64,000 bases of DNA from Sipunculus nudus (taxonomy: Eukaryota; Annelida; Sipuncula; Golfingiida; Sipunculidae). The notes beneath the pieces were generated by a model. The model had not been told where the DNA came from and did no database searches. It saw only the letters and a program-made list of their open reading frames with translations. Both the position numbers and the translations under genes were made by a program. The DNA is taken from the NCBI GenBank assembly GCA_026874595.1, contig CM049318.1:58938250-59002249 (forward strand), given 5' to 3'. Positions 25,733 to 38,159 of the stretch are shown here, one piece after another (position 1 is the first letter of the stretch; every line of letters begins with the position of its first letter).

Positions 25733-25751
25733 TAGCCGCTAGGGGGCGCTG
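25733..25751 (+). promoter_or_regulatory. CTCF-like motif 2
   Basis: TAGCCGCTAGGGGGCGCTG matches at 17 of 19 positions. It is in the inner tandem copy. Confidence 0.4.
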
Positions 25752-26548
25752 CACACGACCCTCACACATATCCTTTTTTGGCTATATCACGATAACTATA
25801 CTTCTCAATTGCAAAAACTATAGCTAATTTTCTTCTTCTGAGTCTTTTCCATAACCTGAGTAAGTCATCTGGTCTCATTCTTGTGTCACTTTGTCAGTAT
25901 ATCTCTCTGTTTGTCAGTTGTCCTCAAATCCGCCTGCTTGCTGTTTCTTGCGTCTCACATATAGCCTTCTACAGGCCACAATTTTGAAGGAATCCTTTTG
26001 AAACTGGTACATCAATTTTGGTACTGGTACATTCCCTCTCAATTTTGCAGCAATCGCTTTCAAACTTACACAGCTGATGGAAATTTAAAATAAGAGGAGC
26101 CTATTGTTTTTATTCAAAATAGGTCAAAGGCCAAGGTCATCAGAAGTATACAAAACGTTTTTTTCTTAATATCTTTGGCATTATTAGTCGTATCTACTGC
26201 AACAGTAGCTCATCGTTATTCCAAGGCCTTTCTCCTGGTGTGTAGCTTTCGGTAACCATGGTAACGCATTTTCGGGGAAAAGTGCTGATATTTGAAAATC
26301 AATTAACTTATTTGTCAGTTTTAACGCTAGAGAGGTCTAGTTTTTTTGCACTAGGTAGCATTTATTTAGTACTACAAGATTTTATTAAAAGTCGCGCAAT
26401 ATCTATAATAAAATCTCTCGACAGGCGAGATATTTCGAGATTTCATTAATCTTGCCCTGGAGGCCACAGTGTTACAGGAATCCTTTTGAAACTGACATAT
26501 CGTAAGTCTTACACTAGTATCTGAACATCTTTTTTCATTCTTTGAATA

Positions 26549-26567
26549 CGACCGCTAGGGGGCGCTG
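26549..26567 (+). promoter_or_regulatory. CTCF-like motif 3
   Basis: CGACCGCTAGGGGGCGCTG matches at 18 of 19 positions. All three motifs face the same way and are better kept than the sequence around them. Confidence 0.45.
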
Positions 26568-27534
26568 GATGCGAACCTCCTTAACATATCATGTTTTGGC
26601 CATATCTCCATAATTATAAGCCTCAATTACATTAACTATGGCTTATTTTCTTCCACTGAGTCTACTCCATAACCTGGTGTAGTCATCTGGTAATAATCTT
26701 GTGTCACTTTTTCAGTGTGTCGGTCTGTTTGTCAGTTGTCCTTAAATTCGCCTGCTTGCTCTTGCGTCTCATATATAGCATTCTACAGGCCACAGATTTG
26801 AAAGAATCCGTTTGAAACTGATATGCTGGTCTTTATCTCCGTTTGTCTGTTTGTTTATGTGTTTGTTTGTCTGACTTATTTTTTGTACAATAGGTCTATC
26901 CATTAGAGTAGACGCCACGCCCAAGACGCTTCCTAAGGTTGCGTCAAGTGAAACCAATCATAAGATCAAAAGACATCCTGGAACTTCAAAACTGACATAT
27001 GTAACCAGTTCATTTGGAAAATACCTTTGCACAAAACGCGTCTGGATTCAGAAATCAACAAGCTGGTCAGACAAATTGATTACTTTTCACTTGATTGTCC
27101 GTGAATGTATAGCGGAGTCTCAGTGAGAATTATGTACCTTTTTTTCGCTTCCCCGCCCGCTTTTGTAAAGGGATGACCTATGTATATAGGCCGCTCATAT
27201 TTCACTGCAGATTGGTTCTATTCTAGGCGGCCTGTTAGCGGGCGGTATTAATTAAAACAACAACAATAAAGATTTCATTGTAGAAAGGCCTCATAGCCCA
27301 AAGTACAAATAACATGAGTAACATATAAATAAACACAAGTTTGGAATCACTTCCTGCCAATATGTGTTGAATCATGATAAAAGATATACATTTCCTATAA
27401 GAAAAATAGCACTGTAAACACAAATGTAAATATATATTTACCATTTTCAATTATACATTAATTACAGTATTCAATAAATATATTAATTAAAATACTACTT
27501 TATAAAATATTATTTTCTTAAATGTTTTCCTGTC

Positions 27535-28080
27535 TTACTCTGTTACTTGAAATAAATATACACCTAAATCATATTTATGTATATTTATCATATTTATGTA
27601 TGGAAAATTATGTATAAATGGTAAAAAATTATTTCTTAAATCTTTATATTTGGTAAATTCGAAAAGAATGTGGGCCTCATCTTCAATTTCATCATTCTCA
27701 CAAAATTTACGGATTCTCATATTTACTGGATTATTATTTCTTCTGCCTACTTCAAACTCCTAAACATGGTCACTTAGTAACTTAGTCAAATTTAGCTTAA
27801 ATTTGTTGAAGTATCGTTCTGGTTCAGTGCCTGATTTTCCTTCACAATATATACTGAGTTTGGATTTTTTCCCTTATTTCAATTAACATCTCTTGCTGTC
27901 CGGTATCCTTGAACATCATATCAATGAAAATTTTTCATCACCAACTCCCTGTTCTAACCATGCATGGCCAAATTCAAACCTATTCAATAAATCCTAACCC
28001 AATTCATTTAACCGTTTTAAGGCATTAAAACAAGCCTCCTGAGCCCTAATGTATGAGGTTCCTCTCAGATCTGGCAAACA
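27535..28080 (-). mobile_element. Non-LTR retrotransposon, C-terminal ORF2 fragment (decayed)
   Basis: On the minus strand, broken frames give EACFNALKRLNELG, then LNRFEFGHAWLEQGVGDE, then MRIRKFCENDEIEDEAHILF and FTKYKDLRNNF. This order (FxxAWxxQxVGDE, then CxxxxEIEDExHFLFxCxxYxxLR) is the tail seen downstream of reverse transcriptase in many molluscan LINEs. The zinc-knuckle cysteines are partly lost and stops and frameshifts separate the pieces. The RT itself is not in the window. Confidence 0.65.
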
Positions 28081-28084
28081 GAAG

Positions 28085-29630
28085 AAATGCATTATTACTA
28101 ATATTAGGGCTTTACATCGAAAGAATTGTTAAAGGGGCGTATACCGTCTATTAAATAAAGAAAACCCCTTAATTTTTTATACAAGTAGGCCAGAAAACGG
28201 CGATCCCACCGCACACAGGCCGTTGGTTTCGTGCGAAATGTCGTGTTTATAACATGTCGAACCCGGCAAAATAAATCAGACACATTACACTGAGACACCT
28301 GGCGGCAATTCAGACGAACCAGAGTTTTACAAAGTTAGTTTTTTTTTTTTGCACTTTTTCACATGTGCAACCACCCATCTCAGGTTACATGTTACATTGC
28401 TGTATTTGCCCAAACCTTTCTGATAAACAAACCCATATATCTGTCACAGAGGCGTTATAGGGACTTTTCTTGACAGAAATTTCCTATTGTTGATTAAGTT
28501 TAACAGAGAGTAGGCCAGGAATTATATCAATTATATATTAAGGGAAAAGAAACGGTAGGTGGATAGCTAGCTTTAGGGCATCAAACTTATTGTATTATGA
28601 TCATACGTGAGCATTGATTCAACTTTCCTTTAATCATTTACAAACAACTGGTCGAAATGTACATTTTTTAATACAGAAAATTTTGGTTTTCTGCCACTTT
28701 TTGTTTTTTTTTAGATTTTGAAATATTTCAGTTTTAGATATTTGACTGAAATATCATTTATTTCATCATAACTCTATCCGCTACTGAAAACTTTGGGCAG
28801 AATGGTAAACATATGATCAAAAAACCAGGCAGACGTTTATTTCGTGTATTAACTCTAAAAATTGTTGTTTAATAAGAGGTAATTAATTTTTATTGAACAC
28901 ATAATTTTTTTTATAAATTTCATCTACAAAAGGCTTCCCGTTAAAAAAGGGGGGAAAAGTAAAATACAAATTTTAGAACATATGTTCCCATCTCTGTATA
29001 TTGAAAATGGCATTTTAAACTTTAAATGGCTGATAAATATCGATACAAAGTTAAAATATATAAACTAGACAATCGTTTTTAAATCGTTAAAAGTTGAAAG
29101 AGTTTTGGGTAATCTCATATATTTCCATATCCAATATTGTTGTATACATTTATATCATTCAGGGTATGTACATACGAGTGCCCTCCCCAGTCCGTGCAAC
29201 AATTATTCTTTTCTCTTCTTTTGTGTGGCCTCAACACACACAAAAATTAAAAAGTTGGGTAGAGCATCATGAAACTCAACAATAAACTAATCTTAAAGGA
29301 GGCCTTATTAACAATGAAACAAGGTATGTTTCATATTTGTGAAATATGGTGTGTTCCGCTGAAAACATTATATCGTGCTGTAGATCCGTAAGGCACTCCT
29401 GTACATGAGTGGGGGAAAAGCTTGAATAGCCCGCATGCCTTCTGGTGGCAACAGGACGACATCAGTTTGACATCAAAAAGACATCGGCACAGTATCAGGA
29501 CATAGCGGAGTGACATCGACGATGTGTGAACTAGCCTTAACTGTTCTACAACCCTTCGGATGTTACGCCGCACTCCTACTATAAAGACCCGTGTTGGTCT
29601 CCCCTTTATTAGTTAACAAAGTTCACGAAA
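28085..29630. other. No gene recognised
   Basis: AT-rich sequence between the LINE fragment and SINE B; nothing supported. Confidence 0.5.
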
Positions 29631-29634
29631 TATC

Positions 29635-29864
29635 GGCTTCTGTGGCTCCGGGGTAGAGCACAGGACTCAAAGCTGCGACGGTGAGTTTTTTTTTCACGGT
29701 CGGCCCCCACCCTGAATGGGCGCTCTGCAGGCTTAATGATAAGGCCGTGCCCTACACACAAACGAATGCGCCTTTCGAGGGTTCCTCGGTGGTATGACCC
29801 AGCAATGGGGTCGATTTCACAACTAGGGCCCACAGGTTGAGTAGTCACCAGGCCTGGTTAACAT
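29635..29864 (+). mobile_element. SINE-like repeat, family B, copy 1
   Basis: The tRNA-like head (GGCTTCTGTGGCTCCGGGGT) is followed by TTTTTCACGGTCGGCCCCCA, a GGGCGCTCT block, CGAATGCGCCTTTCGAGGGT and a CACCAGGCCTGGTTAACAT end. Other copies are at 41820-42060 and 16992-17108 (minus strand), and a head starts at 63919. Confidence 0.65.
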
Positions 29865-30909
29865 CAGGATACAAAATGAGAGGAAGCGTGTGATACTGCC
29901 CTGTCACGTACGTAGTTCGAAACGGGAATGGAATTCTGCAGATGTTCATATTCTTAGAAATAAGCTATCATTAAAAATTGGAGGGGTTTACCTCCAATAA
30001 AAAAATGACAAAAAAAGTTTTGTGAAAATTAATTATATACTTGAAATCATGGTGATAGTTCCAACTTCTCTTAAAGAGTGCGGGCAAGGACTTCAACTGC
30101 CATTTTGTACTTTGATCATGTGACCACATGTATTTGACAAGCAAATGTACAAAATGGCGGCACACTTGGAATTATAAACCGAGCGTACAAAAGGCAGCCC
30201 CAAGGGGAGAGTAAACTAATATTTGATATTATTATATATAAACTTTGACGTAATGGCAAACTTTTAAAATACGAAAACTTCCAAGAAAATACAGCGTTGA
30301 ATGCATGGCAAGGTGCTTTTGTCACGGTCACGGTTGTCCATAATTTTTTCGTTCATTTACATATATAACGAAGTATGAAAACCGCAGAAGTTTGCCGCTT
30401 CAGAAGGCTGTAACATAAGTCAGTTGGTTGAACACAAAGTTTCTAACATGAAGTATCCAGTTACTTTCTGTTTTGTATATGTATTGGTATATACTTGATA
30501 ATCTGATGTTTACCAGTCACTAACAAAAGCGGCTCCACTTTCATTGGAAGGTCCTTATGGTGTTCCCTGGCTTGACAGTGATGACGAACGTTAAGTTCAG
30601 CTGCTGTGAATAGATAATAGAAAAATGAGACGGCTTTCATCCCTAACCGATACATCGCTCCAATGACGGAGAGGACTCGGGTGTCTTCTACCAAAGGAAG
30701 ACACTTTATTTATATACGACCACCCTGATTCAAAAATATGTTGGTCTCAATAGACACAGGCGAAATGACATATCTGACAAGACACGCCTAGTCTTTTTGT
30801 CCGTCTGTCAATCTCTCTCGCACAAATTCAAAATACATCCATGCCTGTATTCAACTGTGTCTCTTCAGCTGTCAGGATAACTGCCTGTTTGTCTATCTGT
30901 CTGTCTACA

Positions 30910-30997
<88 letters not shown>
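30910..30997 (+). repeat. (CT)n microsatellite, 88 bp
   Basis: An almost pure CT tract with two single T interruptions. A homopurine/homopyrimidine mirror repeat of this length can form triplex DNA. Confidence 0.95.
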
Positions 30998-31353
30998 CCA
31001 TCCTTCAGAGAAAGATGGGATTATTTATCAACTTTCCATAAAAGGCATTGAATTAGCTATTCTTTCTAGCCGAATAAGCAGGGACGGTCCAACCACAAAG
31101 TCAAAAAGGCAATCTTCGGCATATTAGACATCGGAAAAACACAGGACTGATTTTTGAGTAGGGCCCGTAAAGAAACTTTCAACCGCGTTATTTATATTTC
31201 ATAGAAATAAAGAGATTTCCTTGACTGTATTACATTGTTGCTATATGTATACGTTACAAAATATAGACGAAATTGTTACCTGTTTTCAGTGACACTAAAT
31301 ATTAGAAATTTTAAAATTTGATAACGGTAAAAGATACATGGTATATTGGTGTG

Positions 31354-31780
31354 TTTTGTGGTTGTCTTCATATTCACGAGGCTAATTATTCGCGAGTTTC
31401 ACTTTTTTATCGTTTCGCGATGGTTCCCTAGCTGCAGTAACATAGGCATAGTACATTTGACATTGGTTATTTTACATAAAATCAAAACAAATTGACGAGG
31501 ACCCACGAGAAAACGTAAAAATTATTGTCCCCGAATAGTATGAGAGATCTTATATTACTTATATTGTCTCATTGATTTACATTTAACATAAAATATATGT
31601 TATTATTAATAATATATATCTTTTGCCTCTCAACTTAACCTGCAGGAGTAGTTGCATGGATAACATACATAAAGTACCATAGAAGCTATATTATAAATGA
31701 CAGTTCACGTACGTGATCATTTCCCTTTTGTGAATATCGCGAATTTGAAATCCTCGCGAACAGAAACCCAACCAAATTAC
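31354..31780. mobile_element. MITE-like element with about 40-bp inverted ends
   Basis: The left end TTTTGTGGTTGTC with TTCACGAGG and ATTCGCGAG is mirrored on the right by CCTCGCGAACAGAAACCCAA. A 12-bp direct repeat, ATATTGGTGTGT, flanks it (31343-31354 and 31781-31792). The ends are imperfect and no transposase is present. Confidence 0.5.
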
Positions 31781-32589
31781 ATATTGGTGTGTGAGGTAAA
31801 AGAACCAGTTTGTGATGCCAGTTTCAGGCAAGCAAGATGACGGGGTCGTCAAGGTCCGTTGACCTATATCCTGCGCCAGTATTTAGCGGTACTTTCACGC
31901 GAGAGTTCCCAGCCTTTCCCGCCATGTTTTATGTACAGATAATTAATGGGGAATGTCGGTATCAGATGAAGAACCGCTCGGAGTCGTTTTGCCGTATCGG
32001 ATGTCGCCATCAGACGTCCTGCCTTCTAATACTGCGTCTGATGCTGCGGACGTGACAAGATTGAAGAACGCAACAACAGACAGGGTGATGCACTCCAGAA
32101 CTTCAGCTTTACCAGTTCAAAAGGGTAGCCTTTATCAGAATAAAATTATGTTTACATAAGGGCCCTGTAATACATATATACATCACAATAAAATACAATA
32201 TTCAAAAAGTCCATAAACTAAAATTACATCATAGAATCACAGATTTTAAGCGAAAACGCGGTGACGTAAACACAGCTAAAGTTGAAGTACAAATATATGT
32301 GGTCGAGTTTCGTTATGAAAAGTATGCAACAGAGTTGCAAAATACATAAAACGAAGTTAAAATACAAGTTAAGCACAATTGTGTACAATATAAATGAAAT
32401 GTATATATAAAGTCTACATAAGATGCGCATAAGTACGGTAATGAAAAATTAGATGACGCTCAAATATTAGTATTATTTAGATAAACAAGTAGAAAATTAA
32501 AAGGTTATTATTCTACTTTGGTATTATATGCAAGGAAATATGTGCGCGCTAGCCTTTTAAAGCTCTTCAGATTGTTTGCAAAACACCTA

Positions 32590-33840
32590 CTTACCTGTCG
32601 CTTACGCACAAAACTTGCCTGCCCTTACAAAACGCCATGTAGAGTAGAAATATGCACCAAGCACCTACACTTAAAAACGTAACTACCTTTAAAAATCCAC
32701 GTAGAATCGAATTATGTACCAACTATCTACACTTAAAAAAAAAATACTCATAAAAATCCATGTAAAATGCAAATATGTACCAAGCAAATACACTTAAAAA
32801 ATTTCCTTCTCTTAAAAAATCCATGTAGAATGGAAATATGTTTCAAGCACCTACACTTAAAAAATAATTACTCTTAAAAATCCTTGTAAAATGGAAATAT
32901 GTACCAAGCTTCTACACTTAAAAAATAATTTCCCTTTACGAATCCTTTTAAAATGGAAATATGTACCAAGCAAATACACTTAAAAAATTATTACTCTTAC
33001 AAATCCTTGTAAAATGGAAATATGTACCAAGCATCTTCACAAAAAAATAATTTCTCTTAACGAATCCTTTTAAAATGGAAATATGTACCAAGCAAATACA
33101 CTTAAAAAATTTACCTTCTCTTTAAAAATCCATGTAGAATGGTTATATTTTCCAGCACCTACACTTAAAAACGCAACTACCTTTAAAAATCCACGTAAAA
33201 TCGAATTATGTACCAACCATCTACACTTTAAAAAAAATACTCATAAAAATCCATGTAGAATGGAAATATGTTTCAAGCACCTACACTTAAAAAATAATTA
33301 CTCTTAAAAATCCTTGTAAAATGGAAATATGTACCAAGCATCTACACTTAAAAAATTATTACTCTTAAAAATCCTTGTAAAATGGAAATATGTACCAAGC
33401 ATCTACACAAAAAAATAATTTCTCTTAACGAATCCTTTTAAAATGGAAATATGTACCAAGCAAATACACTTACAAAATTTACACTCTCTTTAAAAATCCA
33501 TGTAGAATGGTTATATTTTCCAGCACCTACACTTAAACACTTCCCTTCCCTAATAAGATGACATGTAGAATAGAATCTGCACGCCAAGCACTTACACTTA
33601 AACATTACTAAACCTTAAAAACAGAAGGAAAATTGAAACACAATATGTACCAAACATCTACAATTAAGAATTCAACTACCCTTAAAATTCAAAGTAAAAT
33701 GGATATATGTACCAAAAACCTACCCTTAAAAGAATTGACCTACTCTTTTAAAAATCAGCGTAGAATTAAAATATATACCAAGAACATACACTTAATAACT
33801 TAACTACTCTTTTAAAAGATCCACGTAGATAACATTATAA
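32590..33840 (+). repeat. 61-62-bp minisatellite, about 20 units
   Basis: Each unit carries AAATCC, TGTAAAATGGAAATATGT, ACCAAGCA and CTACACTTAAAAA. The word TGGAAATATG falls at 32831, 32892, 32954, 33015 and 33076. Units at the ends are more diverged. Variant units recur at about 495 bp (8 units) and about 368 bp (6 units), so there is higher-order structure. Reading frames are repeat-derived. Confidence 0.9.
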
Positions 33841-33940
33841 TATGTATGAAACAAAAACATCTAGTTTGACGACTTGATCACTGTTCAGAGCCAGCTAAAA
33901 TATGTAATAAACATTATCACGGCCGAAGAAAGGGTTTCAG

Positions 33941-33966
33941 TTATTATTATTATTATTATTATTATT
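33941..33966. repeat. (ATT)n microsatellite
   Basis: About eight TTA triplets just after the 61-bp minisatellite. Confidence 0.95.
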
Positions 33967-34732
33967 TGCCTCAGCAGATTCTTGGTGACATGAATTAAAA
34001 GATGAGCTAGGTTGTGTGTGTGGAACCGTAGCCAGTCGGTACTAAATGCGAGATGAGATCTTAGGAAAGACAAATCTTTCAGTATCTCTGTTAACTCGGT
34101 TGAAGGAAAGTTGCTAGTACCTGCACATTTGCCTAAAACTGTCCTGGAGCGATGCCTTGTAGGGGACTCATTGTAGCTCTGATGCCCGATTAGCTGCTCA
34201 TCAATTAATACCCAGTACGGTTACATCCCCCCCCCCCCCCCCCCCGTCAACCGTTTGGTCCCGTCGCCTTTGAAATCTACTTTACATGTGGGATAAAGGG
34301 GAATCGTGTTACACTGAGGAACCGTGGCACAGAATAATGTCGCTTTTTGCCGTAACTAAATATGCATGTAAGAAGAGGGAAAAGTATAAAGGTAAGCTCA
34401 TGAAAGGCTCCTGTATCTTCACATACCAGATCAAAGCAAGCGGTCATATTCACCTTGTGTAATTAATAACCCAATATGCTAAATTTTACGCTCAAATTGT
34501 TATCTATTGCTTTATGAAGAGGACTTTAATTAGATAATCCGGTGATTAGTGACTGCTACGAGATAAAAGATAAATTTAGGGCAGTAGTTCGCAAGACCTC
34601 CAGGTATTTAACTTGAGGGATATCAGATATGGTGCTTCACTGCAGCCCATCTACTCTTTTGCGAATGTTGGTTACTTTTATTACAGAAGATTATTTGGTT
34701 GAAGCAGACCGCACACAGAGCGGAAGAGACGA

Positions 34733-34820
34733 GACCGGAATTGAATCCGGTCGGGTCAGCTCTGTTTGCGGAGCATAAAGGACCCGCTCCGTTAGTCCGG
34801 GACCACTCCGGATCCGGTCC
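34733..34820. repeat. Three short hairpins in a GC-rich patch
   Basis: GACCGGA/TCCGGTC (34733-34739, 34746-34752), CGGAGC/GCTCCG (34769-34774, 34786-34791) and GGACC/GGTCC (34800-34804, 34816-34820) are perfect stems in a row. It may be the body of a small non-autonomous element. Confidence 0.5.
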
Positions 34821-36104
34821 TGACCGATATTGGCCATAGAAAATATTTTTGATATTTCAGGTCTTATCCTGGGTATTAGTGTAATTATAATAATTATTAT
34901 TATTAGTTAAATGAATGCACTACAAGGAATTACAAGAGTCAGTATATGCATTACAACAAAGAAGGCCTCAAGTTCAGAGAGAATCTTTAGAAAAGAGGTA
35001 GCGATAGACTGCCAACAGTAGGATACCATGCCATAAAAATGTCATAATCATTTAACGTCATCGACATGTAAACATCATCATCATTTAAACGACGCTATAA
35101 TCATGTCCATGTCATACATTAATCCTGACGATTTGGGTATTGTAGTCCTAGGTATAGACAAGAACAGCTGAAAAAGTCCCATTACATAAAACTAACTCTG
35201 TATAATCAATCCTGCGTTTGTTAGTTGTAACAACTAAGCAATGACCGCCCATAAGTGCGTTTCCGAAAAAAGACAGAAATAACCATTACTTTCACTTGTG
35301 ATTCTGACAGTCAGAATGAGTAAGTAGCAATAAGTCCTGAGTTATTAAAAGAAAAATACAACTGAAGTAACACAGGATTACTGCCATGTTTGAGTACACT
35401 GAGGACAGAGGTATTATTATAAGTCTACTTAAATGGTTACCCTGCAGCGGGTATGTCTTGTTGTCAGAATACGTCCTAAATCGCCATGGGGAAGTTCCCG
35501 CCCTTATAGTCCTTGGAAGCTCTCACAAATATTAAGATGAAACAAGAGTAAATCCATACCCTGCCGGCAGTTGTTAATCTAGATTTAGTGACTAGCCTTG
35601 AGCTCCTAACAGACCCCTCTTAATATCAAGTAAGGTATTATGTTGGTGTCCAGCATGTCCGGTATGGCTATCATGTATGTGGCCTAAGGCCTGTAGTCCA
35701 ACAGTAATTGGTCCGACAACACATTTGTCAGCGAACCTTTGTCCGACGAAATTATTAAGCACAAATAAGGCCACATTCAAAATAACAGTTAGAACGTATT
35801 TGTCCCAACATGTCCCTCAAAGGCTAGAACGCGCTCTAACGGTCATCCATCTTGTTGCGTCAAAAACGTGGTAAACAGTCGGTAATCATAACATAAGACT
35901 ACGAGTGATGAATAAAACAAAAGAATGCATGTGAGCTCAAAGACCAAAGTGTAAATCTATCTCTATGGTAACAGTTTAATTTTGTGTGGCATAAAGAAAG
36001 GCTATCGTCCAGTAGCCCGTGCGAAACACCCTGGTGAAGTTGTGTTCATGGTGTCAGAATTTCAGGAAATAATGAGGGGGATTTACCAAAATGCTGAGTT
36101 CAAA

Positions 36105-36335
36105 CAGATTTTTTTTTCGCATATGTTAGGTGTTGTTAGAAAGTAAACAAACTTATCTAACGATTGGTCTGATTTATTAAGGAGACAACGTACTTTCAGA
36201 TCATGAGGCGTTATAAAAGTTGACGAAAATATTTGCATCCTGTTAGAGCCTTACAGTGAGATCCTCTATAGAAGATGTTAAGGAACTCTCACGCTTGTCA
36301 GATATTGTATATTGTCAGAGGGCCTAAATGGTGCT
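36105..36335 (+). repeat. Dispersed repeat family C, copy 2
   Basis: ATTTGCATCCTGTTAGAGCC, TTACAGTGAGATCCTCTAT and GATGTTAAGGAACTCTCACG follow the family order, preceded by a GAAAGTAAACAAACTTA stretch also present in copy 1. Confidence 0.6.
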
Positions 36336-37199
36336 AGCGCCAAAGGATGTAAGCTAATTGTTAATCATGCACGAACAGCCTTCGTACATGGTGGGGTTAG
36401 AAGGCCTGTGTCAAATATATAATGTTCCCTCTTGGTAATTCTGAATGGGTGCAATCCTAGGTTTGGGGTCTGTTATTGATTTATTACATGTATTCTTTTT
36501 CAAAATCAATGTGGCTTTTTATCATTATATCTCCCCCTCTCCGGGGATACATGTTTTCTTTGCTTTTCATGGCATTTCCCAAAATCATTGAAGTGAACAG
36601 TTTCAACAGTACCCTATGGTCCTATAAATCTTGTTTGATTTTTTGCTTTTATTTTTTTTTTATTCCCTTTCCTTTTGCTCTCATTTCCGAGGTTATTTAT
36701 CTTAGGGGATGGCAATAAGTCTTATAAAGGTTACATGTAGAAATGGAGGATTGTCTACGTTTTTGACAGTAACTTGAGTCCGGACTCTTCACTTGGAGAA
36801 GAAGACACAGAAATCAGGCCAAGTTCATCTCGAACCCGATAAAAAAAACATCTGTCACTTATTAGAAAGACTTATAAGATAAGATTAGATATAGTATATT
36901 GCTATATATATGTAACAAAATCAACACATACGATAGTGTTTGGCTTGACTGGCTTCCTAAAACAAACACATTAAAAAAAAAAGAATAAAAAATTATAAAT
37001 AAAATAAAATTGTGTATAAAAAAGACGTATGACTGAAAATGTTTGACCAGGTTATTGTGTGGCAATTGATAATTCAATTGCCGAACGGCTGACGTGTATG
37101 TGGTACTTTGAGTTCTTTTGGAATTGACTGATAGCGACCTATAGCGAACCCCCGATCTATTTTTTAAAACATATAGTGCGCCCGATGACTATAGTCTTC

Positions 37200-37830
37200 T
37201 ATAATATGGTTTGCTTTCTTCAACAATCATGAGGGTGCTCCAGTGTTTTAGACCTGTTCTTCGGAAATAATGTTACAAATCTTTACCACTTGAGGCCGAT
37301 TTGTTAAAAAATCTAAGATCCAGTTACACATGTTAATATTAAGACCCAGTTCTGATAGTTTTCCCATTAAGTTATTGGGAAGGATAGTGTCAAAGGCTGA
37401 GCTAAAACCCTAGCATAGGTAGATTTTCCTAAGTCGAGATGTTTTAAAATAGGGTTAAGTGTGAATGATACAGCAACATCTTTTGAGCGGTTACTACGAT
37501 AGGCGAAGTGAAAAGGATCAAATTTTCTTAAATACAGCATTTGAGATTATTTTACACCATTCGCTCAAAACTCTTGGTAATTACAGAAGTTAATGCAACA
37601 GGAAAGTAGTCATTTAAACATGATGTACGAGATTTTTTCATGGACAGGAATAATCACTGATCGTTTAAAAAGCTCTGGCACTGTACACGATCGCAAGGAC
37701 CAGTTTAAAAGAAGAGTGAGAACAACAGCTATTTCATCGGCACAAGTTCTTATCAGCCGCGGCGTGATATCGTCAGAACCAGCCGCCCTTGCGTATGTTC
37801 CTCAGAAAAGGTTTCAGGCCGTACATGTGC
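37200..37830 (-). mobile_element. Non-LTR retrotransposon reverse-transcriptase fragment (decayed)
   Basis: The minus strand gives AAGSDDITPRLIRTCADEIA, then TVPELFKRSVIIPV, a frameshift, CLNDYFPVALTSVITKSFER, then LILFTSPIV-type and YARVL pieces in other frames. These are N-terminal RT blocks of CR1/L2/Rex1-like LINEs (KAAGPDGI, VPxxFKxxxIxPV, NDYRPVALTSVxxKxFERxV). Multiple stops and frameshifts make it inactive. The plus-strand reading frame at 37593-37910 is its antisense shadow. Confidence 0.7.
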
Positions 37831-37992
37831 ATGTGCGAACTACCAACATAATATTACAAAAAGATAACACTATATATATACACCAAGCTTTGCTCAGCAT
37901 CGGGGTATAAATGTTATTAACGATTATAGTAAAAAGCATGTGTGAACTATATATGAAAATTCCATTTTAAATGTTTTTTTTAGGATATTTTT

Positions 37993-38150
37993 ATTGGACT
38001 TGGACTTAGACTTGGACTCGTGTTCCAAATGATTTGGACTCGAAGAATATGGACTTGGACTCGAACCTCAAGGACTCGGACTTGTAAGAACTTGGACTTG
38101 AACTCGAGTTGCCTGGACTCGGACTTGCACTCGGATGGTGTGGACTGGAT
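37993..38150 (+). repeat. Irregular GGACTTGGACTCG minisatellite
   Basis: Six-base words GGACTT and GGACTC recur about a dozen times with irregular spacing. The tract lies just beyond the 5' side of the decayed RT. A Leu-Asp-type reading has stops. Confidence 0.7.
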
Positions 38151-38159
38151 TCCATCACT

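Larger units (their letters stand above)
24880..27000 (+). repeat. Nested tandem block (about 1.15-kb units with about 0.3-kb inner copies)
   Basis: CAGCAATCGCTTTCAAACTT occurs at 24891 and 26048 (1157 apart). The GCTAGGGGGCGCT word occurs at 25437, 25738 and 26554 (301 and 816 apart). TTTTGAAACTGATA/ACAT and TTGTGTCACTTTGTCAGT recur in each unit. The copies are clearly diverged, so the duplication is old. No coding potential is seen. Confidence 0.75.

Noticed and set aside
32590-33840. CRISPR-like array
   Set aside because: The whole 61-bp unit repeats, there are no unique spacers, and the window is eukaryotic.
35592-35874. Overlapping 62- and 65-residue frames
   Set aside because: Neither has a motif, signal peptide or supporting splice sites.
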